Assembly: GCF_005517195.1 (NCBI RefSeq)
Contig: NZ_CP040244.1
Span: 4,110,001 to 4,174,000 of the forward strand
Length of the DNA: 64,000 bases
Direction of reading: 5' to 3'
Source: Streptomyces vilmorinianum
GTDB lineage: Bacteria; Actinomycetota; Actinomycetes; Streptomycetales; Streptomycetaceae
Positions within the stretch are counted from its first letter, which is position 1. Each line of letters begins with the position of its first letter. Under the pieces are notes generated by a model. It did no database searches. It was not told where the DNA came from and saw nothing but the letters and a program-made list of their open reading frames with translations. Position numbers and translations under genes: made by a program. Below, piece after piece: positions 1-11,215 of this stretch.

Positions 1-2
1 GC

Positions 3-929
3 GAGGTGCGTGGCGAGGGCGAGGCGCTGCTGTTCGCCCGCTCCGCCACCGCCGGCGGCCAGCAGTACCCGGTCCACTGGGGCGGCGACTGCGAGTCCCA
101 CTTCAACGCCATGGCCGAGTCGCTACGCGGCGGACTCTCCCTCGGCCTGTCCGGCTTCGGCTTCTGGAGCCATGACATCGGCGGTTTCGAGGGCACGCCG
201 ACCCCCACCGTCTTCAAGCGCTGGGTGCAGTTCGGGCTGCTCTCCTCGCACAGCCGCCTGCACGGCAGCAAGTCCTACCGCGTGCCCTGGGACTACGGCG
301 AGGAGGCCGTCGAGGTCACCCGCGAGTTCACCCTGCTCAAGCACCGCCTCGCGCCGTACCTCCAGCGCGCCGCCCAGCAGGCGCACGCCACCGGCGTCCC
401 GGTGATGCGCGCCATGGTGCTCGAGTTCCCCGACGACCCGGCGGCCGCCACGGTCGACCGGCAGTACATGTTGGGGGACGACCTGCTCGTCGCCCCCGTC
501 TTCACCGACGACGGCACAGTCGACTACTACGTGCCCGAGGGAACGTGGACCAACGTCCTGACCGGCGCCCAGGTCACCGGCCCCCGATGGGTGCGCGAGC
601 AGCACGGCTTCCACACCCTGCCGCTGCTGGCCCGCCCGGACTCGGTCATCGCGCTGGCCGCCGACGACCAGCGTCCGATCTCGGCCTGGGCGGACGGCGT
701 GGAACTGCGGGTCCACGCCTTCGCCGACGGAGCCGAGCGCACCGTCGTGATCCCCGACACCGACGGCACCGGTGAGACCGCCCGTTTCCACCTGCGCCGC
801 CGCGGCGACCGCCTGCACGTGACCACCGACAACCCGCACCCGTGGCAGCTGCGGATCGGCAGCCCGAACGCAACGTTGCACACCCGGCCGGCCGGCACCT
901 CGAAGGCCGACCTGCCGTACCCGGCCTGA
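3..929 (+). CDS. GH31 alpha-xylosidase (YicI-like), 3' part only
   Basis: This is the C-terminal ~308 residues of a family 31 glycoside hydrolase; the N-terminal half lies upstream of the window. The sequence follows E. coli YicI closely, with conserved blocks such as FPVHWGGDC-like, MAESLRGGLS, LSGFGFWSHDIGGFE and RLHGSKSYRVPW. The Asp in SHDIGG is the expected acid/base residue; the nucleophile Asp is outside the window. YicI-type enzymes release alpha-xylose from xylo-oligosaccharides or isoprimeverose in the cytoplasm, and no signal peptide can be judged here. The reading frame is open from base 3; the first in-frame GTG (6) is not the real start. A hairpin follows the stop. Confidence 0.9.
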   Translation, partial: EVRGEGEALLFARSATAGGQQYPVHWGGDCESHFNAMAESLRGGLSLGLSGFGFWSHDIGGFEGTPTPTVFKRWVQFGLLSSHSRLHGSKSYRVPWDYGEEAVEVTREFTLLKHRLAPYLQRAAQQAHATGVPVMRAMVLEFPDDPAAATVDRQYMLGDDLLVAPVFTDDGTVDYYVPEGTWTNVLTGAQVTGPRWVREQHGFHTLPLLARPDSVIALAADDQRPISAWADGVELRVHAFADGAERTVVIPDTDGTGETARFHLRRRGDRLHVTTDNPHPWQLRIGSPNATLHTRPAGTSKADLPYPA

Positions 930-941
930 ACCCGACACCCG

Positions 942-968
942 GGGTGGGGCACCTGCGGGGCCCCGCCC
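942..968 (+). terminator. Hairpin after the GH31 gene
   Basis: A 9-bp inverted repeat (GGGTGGGGC against GCCCCGCCC, one G-T wobble) with a 9-nt loop lies 13 nt after the GH31 stop. There is no clear U-tract, as is usual for actinobacterial terminators. Confidence 0.45.
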
Positions 969-971
969 TGG

Positions 972-1710
972 GCGCGGTTCCTGTCCTACGGCACGGATCT
1001 CTCCCTGCAACTGCTAAGGCTTGTGGGGCAATGCCACCGAGCAGTACGAGGCCATGTTCGCCGCGTGTGCGGCGCAGCCGGCCTGCCAGGCGGCCTACCC
1101 CAACCTGCGGGCGGAGTTCAACGCCACCGTGCAACGTCTGAACCGCCAACCGCTGACGGTGACGGTGCCCGGCGAGGCGGGAGCCCCGGCCACCACGGTG
1201 GTGATCGACGGCTACCAGCTGGCCAACGTGGTGGTGGTGGCGGCTCTGCCGCCCTTCGCGCTGACCGATGTGCCGGCCATGGTGCACGCCCTGGCCGCCG
1301 GTGACGGCCTGCCCGCTGCCAAGACGATCCTGGCCGGCCAGTCCCCGACCGGGTGCTGTCCCTGCCGCCGTAACAGGAGTTCGTCTCGCGGATCTTCTCC
1401 GACTGCGCGGCATGGGACGTCGGACGCGCCGATCCCCGGGTAACGGCCCAGACCCGCAGCGACGTGCCCACCCTGCTGATGGCGGCAACGTTCGACGGGC
1501 CGACGGGAACGCGGTGGGCCGCTGACGCCGCCACCGGCCTGTCCCACCCTCGCCGTCTGGTGTTCCCCGGACTCGGCCACGACGTGCTCATTCAATCCGA
1601 ATGCAGCCGCGCCATACTGGTGAGTTTCTTCGACCGACCCTCCGGCGGCTACGACACCTCCTGCTTCGACGCGCTCACCGTTCCCCCTTCAAGACGGGCT
1701 GAGCACTGCG
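972..1710 (+). pseudogene. Alpha/beta hydrolase (TAP-like) pseudogene
   Basis: Remains of a secreted tripeptidyl-aminopeptidase-like alpha/beta hydrolase are spread over different frames. Around 978-1010 the string LSYGTDLSLQLL resembles the nucleophile-elbow region. From 1021 another frame gives a stretch beginning LWGNATEQYEAMFAAC with the typical Cys pair. From about 1455 a third frame gives the TAP-like C-terminal domain with PTLLMAATFDG and FPGLGHDVL (the catalytic His region), ending near DTSCFDAL. An internal deletion and at least one frameshift (about 1350-1450) separate these parts, so no intact enzyme can be made. Confidence 0.7.
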
Positions 1711-1782
1711 AAGCCGACGGCGCGGTTCGTCCCACCACCCACCCGCATCCCAGCTTCTTGTCGGCGAAGATCCGGATGCCCC

Positions 1783-1944
1783 GTGTTCGGCGAGTTCGAC
1801 CGCCAGGTCGCGCGCCTCGGCCTCGACCGCCTCGCCACCCCGCGATTCGCCGACATGCTCGGCTCGCTCCTGGCCCGCCTGGCGAACGGTGCGTACGAGG
1901 ACGACGTCGCGATCTTCACCGCTCGCCGACGCGACGGAAAATGA
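1783..1944 (+). pseudogene. C-terminal gene fragment, unassigned
   Basis: An open stretch of about 53 codons from a GTG reads VFGEFDRQVARLGLD and ends YEDDVAIFTARRRDGK. The ending resembles the C-termini of PP2C/SpoIIE-type phosphatases (DD-A-hydrophobic-ARR), but this is a guess from a short tail. No ribosome binding site or upstream domain is visible and it lies between decayed sequence and an ABC operon. It is probably a gene remnant. The rest of 1711-2036 shows nothing recognisable. Confidence 0.35.
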
Positions 1945-2036
1945 ATGTCCCCCGACCTCGGTGACCCGGATTGGGCCCTTCGGCCCCTCTTCCGGGCCTG
2001 GGTGGCCGTAGCCTCCAGTTCCATCGCGAGGTTCGT

Positions 2037-2783
2037 ATGGAAAACATGAACACCGCCCAGCCACTCCTTGTCGCCACCGGGGTACGCAAGATCTACCGGA
2101 CGGGCTCCGTGGAGGTCACCGCCCTGCTCGACCTGGATCTTCTCGTGCGGCGCGGGGAGATGGTGGGGGTCATGGGACCGTCCGGTTCCGGAAAGACCAC
2201 GCTGTTGAACTGTCTGTCGGGGCTCGACGACATCGACGGCGGCCGGGTGGAGGTCGACGGTCACGACCTGTTCGCCATGTCGGACGCGGCGCGCACGGAG
2301 CACCGGGCGCACACCATGGGCTTCGTCTTCCAGGCGTTCAACCTCATACCGGTCTTCTCCGCGGTGGAGAACGTCGAGCTGCCCCTGCTGCTCGTGGGCA
2401 CACGGCCGCGTGAAGCGCGTCGCAGGGCGCTGGACATGCTCGACCGGGTGGGCCTCGGCCACCGGGTCGAGCACCGGCCGAGCGAGATGTCCGGCGGTGA
2501 ACAGCAGCGGGTCACCATCGCCCGTGCCCTGGCCGGACGTCCGGCGATCGTGTGGGCGGACGAGCCCACTGGGAACCTCGACAGCGCGATGGCGGAGCAG
2601 GTCATGGACCTGCTGTGCGAGCTCAACCGGGACGAGGGCCAGACGATCGTCCTGGTCACCCATGACAGCGCCATCGGCGCGCGTGTCCCCCGGCTGATCC
2701 GGATGCGCGACGGGCAGCTGGTCGACGACGTCCGCCAGGCCGTCACCGCCCCGGCCGCCCTCCGCGACTTCCCCATGGGCTGA
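2037..2783 (+). CDS. ABC transporter ATP-binding protein (MacB/LolD type)
   Basis: A 248-residue nucleotide-binding subunit of an ABC3/FtsX-type exporter. Visible motifs are Walker A (GPSGSGKTT), Q-loop (VFQAFNLIP), signature SGGEQQR and Walker B with D-loop (IVWADEPTGNLDS). The ATG at 2037 is chosen because GCGAGG lies 6 nt upstream; an in-frame ATG at 1971 has no such site. The stop is followed two bases later by the permease ATG, so the two are co-transcribed and form one transporter. The substrate is unknown; relatives export peptides, lipids or lipoproteins, or work as mechanotransmission complexes. Confidence 0.92.
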   Translation: MENMNTAQPLLVATGVRKIYRTGSVEVTALLDLDLLVRRGEMVGVMGPSGSGKTTLLNCLSGLDDIDGGRVEVDGHDLFAMSDAARTEHRAHTMGFVFQAFNLIPVFSAVENVELPLLLVGTRPREARRRALDMLDRVGLGHRVEHRPSEMSGGEQQRVTIARALAGRPAIVWADEPTGNLDSAMAEQVMDLLCELNRDEGQTIVLVTHDSAIGARVPRLIRMRDGQLVDDVRQAVTAPAALRDFPMG

Positions 2784-2785
2784 CC

Positions 2786-5722
2786 ATGTACCCGAACCTC
2801 CTCATCCCACTGCTCGCCACCCTCGCGCTCGCCCTCATGGCGTTGGTGCTGGTCGCCGTCCGGCAGCCGGTGTCGCGGCGGCTGGCCTTCCGGCAGGTCG
2901 CCCGACGGCGCACCGAGGCAGCGCTGGTGATCGGCGGATCGATGCTGGGAACCGCGATTGTCATCGGGGCCCTGGTCGTCGGCGACACCTTGAACTTCTC
3001 CGTACGGCAGGAGGCGTACCGGACCCTGGGGCCGGTGGACGAGCGCGTCGTCGCACCCCCCGGGCCGACCGGGCGCGCCGTCACCGAACGGCTGGCCGGC
3101 CTGGCGGGCGATCCGGACGTCGACGGCGTACTGAACGCCCAGGCCGCCCAGGCATCGGCCGTCAGCGGTGCCGGCGACCGTACGGTCGCCGAGCCGCGCG
3201 TTCTGGCCTGGCAGATCGACTTCGACGAGGCGTCGCGCTTCGGCTCCGCGAGTGGCGACTCCGGTCTCGGCGGGCCGAACCCGAAGCCCGGCCAGGTCGT
3301 GGTCAACGAGCCGCTGGCCCGGTCCCTGAGCGTGGGCGCCGGGGATCCGATCACGTTGTATCTGTTCGGAGCACCGCAGACGTACCGGGTCGAGCGTGTG
3401 GTGCCGGAGCAGGGTCTGGCCGGTGTGGGCCTGGGCGGCAGGCTGAACCGCGACGTGTTCCTGTCACCGGGGGCCCTGGGCTCCGCCGCCCGGGCCGCCG
3501 GTGAGGAGCCGCGCTCGGTCACCTTCGTGTCCAATCGTGGCGGCGTCGAGAGCGGCGAGGCCCTGACCGGCCAGGTGACCGCCGACATCCGGCAGGCTCT
3601 GGGCCCGCTCGCCGGCCAGACGGCGATCGAGACGCCGAAGCACACGGTCCTGCGGGACGCCAAACAGGCCGGGGACTCCCTCGGAGCCCTGTTCCTCATG
3701 ATCGGCAGTTTCAGCATCATCGCGGGCGCCCTGCTGCTGGTGAACATCTTCGTGATGCTTGGCGAGGAGCGGAAATCCCAGATGGGCATGGTGCGGGCGG
3801 TGGGGATGAAGCGCTCGCGGCTCGTCGGGTCCTTCACGCTCGAAGGGGCGACGTACGCGTTGCTGTCCGCGCTGCCGGGCGTGGCCATCGGGGTCGCCGT
3901 CGGCTGGGGCGTCGCCGTGGTGGCGGCGCAGATCTTCCAGGGCTGGTCGGTCGGCGGCAGCAGCATCCGCATCGCGTTCGCCGTCACGCCCACCAGCATC
4001 CTCAACGGACTGGCCATGGGCCTGCTCATCGCCTTCGCCGCGATCCTGGCGACCAGCGTGCGCATCAGCAGGTTCAACATCATCGCCGCGATCCGCGACC
4101 TCCCCGCCACGCCCGGACAGGGACCGCGCCGCCGTCTCCTCGCGGTCTCCACCACCCTGGCCGTCCTGTGCGCGCTCGTGGCCGTCCCGGCCGTGGCGCG
4201 CAGTCAGCCCGACGCGACGTACCTCATGCCGGCGCTCGCCCTCGCCTTCGCGACTCCGGCACTGCTGCGCGTCCTCCCCCGTCACACGGTCACGACCGTG
4301 GTCGCGGGAGCAGTGCTCGCCTGGACGCTCCTGGCACCCGTCATACGCCCCCGGATCTTCGACACGCCGTCGATGTCCGTGTACGTCATCCAGGGCGCCC
4401 TGGCCGCCTTCTCCGCCGTGGTGCTCGTCAGTGACAACCAGAAGACTCTGCTCCGCCCCGTACGGCGATTCCTCCAGCGCCCGACGGAGGGTGGCCTGGC
4501 GGCACGGCTCGCCGTCGCGTACCCGCTGGCCAAGCGATTCAGGACCGGCGCGACGCTGGTGATGTACACCCTGATCGTGTTCGTCCTCATCCTCCTGACG
4601 GAGATCTCGGGCATCATCCGCGCCGGCGTCGACGGAGTCGTCGCCGACGCCACCGCCGGATACTCTCTGCGACTGGACTACAACCCCCAGGTCGCCGGCG
4701 AACGACTCGTCTCCGATCTCCGCGGCGGCCCGTCGGCCGCCGGGATCGCCGCCGTGACACCGCTGCTCAACGCCACAGGGCGGGCCACCGATCCGGGACA
4801 CCGCAGCTCTCAACCGCTGGACACCGCCGTCGTCGGCGTGCCCGACGGGGCGATCACCGGCATCACGTTCCGAGAGCGGCTGTCCGGCCTGACCGACGAC
4901 GCCGCGGTATGGCGTGCTCTCGCCTCCGACCCCCGTTACGTCGTTCTCGACGGCTTCTTCGGCAGCACCGGCGGCCCGGCCGGCGACTACTACGACCCCG
5001 GCGACACCCTCACCCTGACGGATCCCCGGACGGGCCGCAGCGGGCAGAAGGTCATCGCCGGCGTGCTCAGCAACGGGTTGGTCTTCTACCCGGGCACCGG
5101 CGCCAGTTCGACCACCTACCCCGTGGTGCTGGGCGAGCGGGCGACGCGCGAGCTCTTCGGCGCCCAGGCACAGAACGCCTCCGCGCTGGTGAGAACCAGC
5201 CCCGGCACCTCCCCCGACGCTCTGGCGACCCAACTGCAGGGCGAGCGGCTCTCGTCCAGTCTGGTCGCCACTCCCATCGAGTCGGACATCCGCCGCCAGT
5301 TCGACTCCAGCACCGCCTTCTTCCGCCTCATGCAGGGCTTCCTCGCCCTGGGCCTCGGCGTGGGCATCACCGGCCTCGGCGTGGTCATGGTCCGAGCCGT
5401 GCGCGAACGCCGACGCACCATCGGCATCCTGCGGGCCCTCGGCTTCCGTGCGCGGACCGTCCAACGGTCCTTCCTGTGGGAGAGCACCTTCGTCGCCATG
5501 GAAGGAATAGTCCTCGGCTCACTGCTGGGCGTGCTCACCACCTGGCTGATGTACAGCAACAGCGCCGCGTTCGAAGGTCTCGAGGGAGGCTTCCCGGTCG
5601 AATGGACGAGTATCGGCGGCCTGGCGGCAGCCACCTTCGCCGCGTCGCTCCTGGCCACGATCGGGCCGGCCCGGCGCGCGGCCGCCATCCGCCCGGCCCT
5701 CGCGGTCCGCGTCACCGAATGA
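2786..5722 (+). CDS. FtsX-like ABC permease, two FtsX modules
   Basis: A 978-residue membrane protein partnered with the ATPase just upstream. An N-terminal membrane anchor (about residues 4-24) and a second hydrophobic stretch near 48-65 precede an extracytoplasmic domain of about 220 residues. Then comes a first FtsX core with the characteristic EERKSQMGMVRAVGMKRSRL coupling segment. Hydrophobic segments follow around residues 450-550, then a second extracytoplasmic domain and a second FtsX core (RERRRTIGILRALGFRARTV). The duplicated FtsX layout and length are typical of actinobacterial ABC3 permeases that act as a single fused permease. A hairpin lies 34 nt after the stop. Confidence 0.9.
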   Translation: MYPNLLIPLLATLALALMALVLVAVRQPVSRRLAFRQVARRRTEAALVIGGSMLGTAIVIGALVVGDTLNFSVRQEAYRTLGPVDERVVAPPGPTGRAVTERLAGLAGDPDVDGVLNAQAAQASAVSGAGDRTVAEPRVLAWQIDFDEASRFGSASGDSGLGGPNPKPGQVVVNEPLARSLSVGAGDPITLYLFGAPQTYRVERVVPEQGLAGVGLGGRLNRDVFLSPGALGSAARAAGEEPRSVTFVSNRGGVESGEALTGQVTADIRQALGPLAGQTAIETPKHTVLRDAKQAGDSLGALFLMIGSFSIIAGALLLVNIFVMLGEERKSQMGMVRAVGMKRSRLVGSFTLEGATYALLSALPGVAIGVAVGWGVAVVAAQIFQGWSVGGSSIRIAFAVTPTSILNGLAMGLLIAFAAILATSVRISRFNIIAAIRDLPATPGQGPRRRLLAVSTTLAVLCALVAVPAVARSQPDATYLMPALALAFATPALLRVLPRHTVTTVVAGAVLAWTLLAPVIRPRIFDTPSMSVYVIQGALAAFSAVVLVSDNQKTLLRPVRRFLQRPTEGGLAARLAVAYPLAKRFRTGATLVMYTLIVFVLILLTEISGIIRAGVDGVVADATAGYSLRLDYNPQVAGERLVSDLRGGPSAAGIAAVTPLLNATGRATDPGHRSSQPLDTAVVGVPDGAITGITFRERLSGLTDDAAVWRALASDPRYVVLDGFFGSTGGPAGDYYDPGDTLTLTDPRTGRSGQKVIAGVLSNGLVFYPGTGASSTTYPVVLGERATRELFGAQAQNASALVRTSPGTSPDALATQLQGERLSSSLVATPIESDIRRQFDSSTAFFRLMQGFLALGLGVGITGLGVVMVRAVRERRRTIGILRALGFRARTVQRSFLWESTFVAMEGIVLGSLLGVLTTWLMYSNSAAFEGLEGGFPVEWTSIGGLAAATFAASLLATIGPARRAAAIRPALAVRVTE

Positions 5723-5756
5723 CGAGCGGCCGAGGACAGCCGGCAAGCCGACCCCG

Positions 5757-5777
5757 ATGGCGAGGCACCCTCGCCAT
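5757..5777. terminator. Bidirectional hairpin between convergent genes
   Basis: A perfect 9-bp inverted repeat (ATGGCGAGG / CCTCGCCAT) with a 3-nt loop sits between the FtsX permease (+) and the isoamylase (-). It could terminate both transcripts. Confidence 0.6.
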
Positions 5778-5830
5778 GAGGTCCGTGACGCGGACGGCGT
5801 GCCCGCGTGGCGCGAGCGACGGGCCGGCGG

Positions 5831-8197
<2,367 letters not shown>

Positions 8198-8262
8198 GGC
8201 GGCTCCTGAAGGCAGACCACGGGAAGCCCCGGCGCCGTCCCTGACGCCGATGACTGAAAAGC

Positions 8263-8277
8263 CTTGCTGAATCTTGC
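8263..8277 (-). promoter_or_regulatory. CTTGC direct repeat upstream of isoamylase
   Basis: The sequence CTTGCTGAATCTTGC holds two CTTGC units 10 bp apart, about 66 bp upstream of the isoamylase start. CTTGC-type repeats are known near amylase promoters of Streptomyces, where MalR-type regulators act, so this may be a maltose or glucose control site. That link is inference. The stretch 8278-8650 between this and the cvnA upstream region shows no gene or clear signal. Confidence 0.4.
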
Positions 8278-8650
8278 CGAAAAGTAGTGCAGGCGGATGC
8301 GGGCGTAAAGACCCGCCGCACGGCCTGTTTCCAGCGGATACGACGGCCGGCCCCAGGACCCCGGGCCGACGGCGCGACGATCACGGCGTTCGCGTACTCG
8401 ATTCCGGACGGTGACCCCGCCACGTCGGCAGGCCATGCGCCGGGCACACGACCAGGGGGCGCCCGCCGGCCGTGAGCAGCTGAGCAGCTGTTCGACATGA
8501 GGTCGTATTGGCTCTTGGCGAGCGACGCGTCGACGACAACACCCTTGGCGCGCCCGGGCCTTGAGGCGGCGGAGACCGGAGCGGGGAGCTTGACCAGCAA
8601 GCCGCTGGATACGGTCGATTACGTGCATTCGTAGTGCGCGTCATGGCGGC

Positions 8651-8734
8651 GATCGATCAACTATGGGGTGCAGATCGATCAACGGAGGTTTCCATTCCAG
8701 CAAGTTCACCTGGCGAACCCGAAGTGACTATGCT
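8651..8734 (+). promoter_or_regulatory. Candidate conservon promoter with 11-bp direct repeat
   Basis: GATCGATCAAC occurs at 8651-8661 and again at 8673-8683, exactly 22 bp apart, which places both copies on the same DNA face. Downstream, TTCACC (8705-8710) and TATGCT (8729-8734) with an 18-bp spacer form a plausible -35/-10 pair. The repeats would then lie about 58-90 bp before the transcription start, a usual position for an activator. A GTG in the cvnA frame at 8743 falls right at the expected start point and could be a leaderless start. Confidence 0.4.
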
Positions 8735-8955
8735 CACCTTGCGTGTTGCGCTGCACACACAGTGAGCCGAACGCTGTGTTGCGCGCGGACGGAGCCTGGC
8801 CGCAGAGAGGCGTGACCACCGATGCGATCTCGAACCGAGCCGTCGGGGGCACCCATCGGAACACCTTTGCCCGGCCGAGTGAGGTCCCGACCGTTCATGT
8901 CGGCGCACCGCATCACCCCCAGTCCGCTGATTCCAGACTGTTTAGGGACCCTTCG

Positions 8956-10452
8956 ATGGTTCGTTCAGGTTCAACCCCTGGAGCGCTGCCACGTGCAGTG
9001 GCTCCGGCATGGCTCATCCCCTCTGGTGTTCTGGCTGGGGCCTGCGTCATAGCGCTGTTCTACGTCCCCGTGCAGATACGCACGCCGGTTGCCTGGTGCG
9101 GCCTCGTCGCCGTTGTCCTGACGGCCATCACTTCGGCCGAGACGGCTCGCCGGGCGCGCTCGGCGGAGGCGGCCCGCTACGCGCGAGCCAATGCCGAGGT
9201 CCAGCAGTACTACGCGCAACGCGAGACCGCGCTGCTCGCGCGCTTGTCCGATCAGCGGGCCACCACCGTATGGCTCGCCGAGGAGCTCCTCCCCGCGGCT
9301 GTCGCCCGTCTGCAGAAGGGTGAGCCCGCTTCGGAGATCCTGCAGTCCGTCACGTTCGGGGAACATCTCGACACCGAGTTCGGCGAAGCGCTCCGAGCAG
9401 CTCTGCGTACGCTCCTCGAAGCCGTGGAGGCCGAGGAGCACACACGGGACACCTCGCAGCGGGCACTGGTGGCGATCGCCCGGCGAGTCCAGGCGATCGT
9501 GCATCAACTCGCCAAGGATCTCCGTGACATGCAGATCCTGCACGGTACGGATGTGGTGGTCTCCCATGGCCTGCAGGACATCGACCATCGCAACGCCCTG
9601 ATCGGGCGTCTCGCCGCCAGCATCGCGGTACTGGGCGACGCCCGGCCCGGGCGTCAGTGGTCGAAACCGATCCCGCTCTACGACGTCGTGCGGGGCGCCA
9701 TGTCACGCATCGTGGACTATCCCCGTGTGAAGCTGCAGTCGGTGACGGAGGTGGCTGTGGTCGGCCAGGGAGCCGAGCCGCTCATCCACCTGCTCGCCGA
9801 ACTGCTCGACAACGCCACGACCTTCTCGCCGCCGCACGCCCCGGTCGAGGTGACCGCGAGCGAGGTGCCCTCAGGTATCGCGATCGAGATCGAGGACCGC
9901 GGTGTCGGGCTCACCGAAGAGGTCCGCCGGCGCATCGACCGCGTCATGGCTCACGCGTCATCCGGCATCGACCTGGCCGACCTGGGCGAGGCGACGCAGC
10001 TCGGCCTGCCCGTCGTCAGCAGGTTGGCCCGCGAGAACGGCCTCGACGTCGACTTGCGCACCTCCGCGTACGGAGGAGTGCGGGCCGTCGTGCTCGTTCC
10101 GCGGCGCCTGATCACCACAGTTCAGCAGCCTGCCCCCAAGGTCCCACAGCTCGCGCCGAAGCCCGCGGGCGCACCGACCGTGCCGAGGCCGACGATGACG
10201 CGCGATGCACCATCAGATCCCGTCGGGGCCAAACAGACCGTCAACGGCCTGCCGCAGCGGCGACGCGAGTCACCCGTCCCGACACCGGTCGTCCGCACGA
10301 CACCCCAGCCCCCCGCCACACCGCCGGCCTCCCCGGGAACGGCCGGTGCGCCCCGGCAGCCGGGCCTGATGTGGGAGGCGTTCAGCGGCGAGAAAAGACC
10401 GAGCACCGACCCTTCCATCCCAACCAACGAGTCATCAGACGAGGGTGAGTAA
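8956..10452 (+). CDS. cvnA: Conservon CvnA, histidine kinase-like ATPase
   Basis: A 498-residue membrane-associated sensor of a conservon. Two hydrophobic segments (about residues 17-36 and 43-58) are followed by a helical region with many Arg and Glu and an HATPase_c domain showing LLAELLDNATTFSPP (N box) and EIEDRGVGLT (G1). The C-terminal ~130 residues are Pro-rich and disordered. In the S. coelicolor cvn9 system such proteins form a membrane complex with CvnB, C and D that resembles a G-protein coupled system. No phospho-acceptor H-box is evident. The ATG at 8956 has AGGGA 7 nt upstream. A GTG at 8743 would add 71 residues with no recognisable domain. Confidence 0.88.
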   Translation: MVRSGSTPGALPRAVAPAWLIPSGVLAGACVIALFYVPVQIRTPVAWCGLVAVVLTAITSAETARRARSAEAARYARANAEVQQYYAQRETALLARLSDQRATTVWLAEELLPAAVARLQKGEPASEILQSVTFGEHLDTEFGEALRAALRTLLEAVEAEEHTRDTSQRALVAIARRVQAIVHQLAKDLRDMQILHGTDVVVSHGLQDIDHRNALIGRLAASIAVLGDARPGRQWSKPIPLYDVVRGAMSRIVDYPRVKLQSVTEVAVVGQGAEPLIHLLAELLDNATTFSPPHAPVEVTASEVPSGIAIEIEDRGVGLTEEVRRRIDRVMAHASSGIDLADLGEATQLGLPVVSRLARENGLDVDLRTSAYGGVRAVVLVPRRLITTVQQPAPKVPQLAPKPAGAPTVPRPTMTRDAPSDPVGAKQTVNGLPQRRRESPVPTPVVRTTPQPPATPPASPGTAGAPRQPGLMWEAFSGEKRPSTDPSIPTNESSDEGE

Positions 10453-10454
10453 CC

Positions 10455-10862
10455 GTGCCGCCACTGCCCAACATGGACTGGATGCTCAAGGAGCTTGAGG
10501 CCAGCGTCCCGTACGTGCGACACGTGGTCGTGCTGTCGTCGGACGGTCTGTGCATCGGTCAAGCGAACACGGAGCCCGACACCGCTGACGCGATCGCCGC
10601 CGCCTGCTCGGGCATCCAGAGCCTGGCGAAGGCCATCGCACAGAAGTTCCCGCACGGAGACGGCTCGACGCGCATGGTCGGGATCGAGGTCGACGGCGGC
10701 TACTTCTCCCTCATGGCGGCCGGACCCGGCGCCTATCTCGCGGTGCTGGCCGACGAGGAAGTGGACGCGGGGCTGCTGGGCGACCGGATGCGTACGCTGG
10801 TGGTCCGGATCGGCCAGCACATGACCAGCCCGCCTCGTGATGACGTCGGGCAGGCGATGTGA
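10455..10862 (+). CDS. cvnB: Conservon CvnB, Roadblock/LC7 protein
   Basis: A 135-residue Roadblock/LC7-fold protein (LxxSVPYVRHVVVLSSDGLCIG, then a VGIEVDGGYFSLMAAGPGAYLAVL core). In conservons this subunit resembles MglB-type regulators and is thought to bind or control the small GTPase CvnD. The GTG start lies two bases after the cvnA stop, and the gene overlaps cvnC by four bases. Confidence 0.9.
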   Translation: MPPLPNMDWMLKELEASVPYVRHVVVLSSDGLCIGQANTEPDTADAIAAACSGIQSLAKAIAQKFPHGDGSTRMVGIEVDGGYFSLMAAGPGAYLAVLADEEVDAGLLGDRMRTLVVRIGQHMTSPPRDDVGQAM

Positions 10863-11215
10863 CGTCGGAGAACCAGGACGCATGGGATGAAGGCAGTCCC
10901 GTGCCGCTGTACGTCATCTCGGGTGGCCCAGGTTCCTCGGCGAAGGCCTTCAACCTGGTCACCCTCATCGCAACGAGGTCCGCACCCGAACCCGGTATGC
11001 AGCCCGAGCAGGCAGCCATCCTCGCCATGTGCCAGTACCCGCTGTCGGTGGCCGAGATCTCCGCGTATCTCAGCCTGCCGTTCAGCGTCATCACGGTGCT
11101 GCTGTCCAAGCTCGTGGACAACGAGCGAGTCGAGGCCACTGCTCCCGTTCCTGTCGCTGCGGTCCCCGAACTTGGCCTTCTGGAGGCGGTGATCCATGGA
11201 CTACGTAAGCTCTGA
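10859..11215 (+). CDS. cvnC: Conservon CvnC, DUF742 protein
   Basis: A 118-residue DUF742 protein. It has the family's VPLYVISGG start, the AFNLVTLIAT segment and a winged-helix-like part (EQAAILAMCQYPLSVAEISAYLSLPFSV). It starts at a GTG that overlaps the cvnB stop, and its end overlaps the cvnD start by 20 bases, so the four genes are translationally coupled. Biochemically it is an adaptor in the conservon complex; no enzymatic role is known. Confidence 0.9.
   Translation: MTSENQDAWDEGSPVPLYVISGGPGSSAKAFNLVTLIATRSAPEPGMQPEQAAILAMCQYPLSVAEISAYLSLPFSVITVLLSKLVDNERVEATAPVPVAAVPELGLLEAVIHGLRKL

Noticed and set aside
3464..5464. 666-codon minus-strand ORF opposite the FtsX permease
   Set aside because: Antisense shadow with biased composition and no motif.
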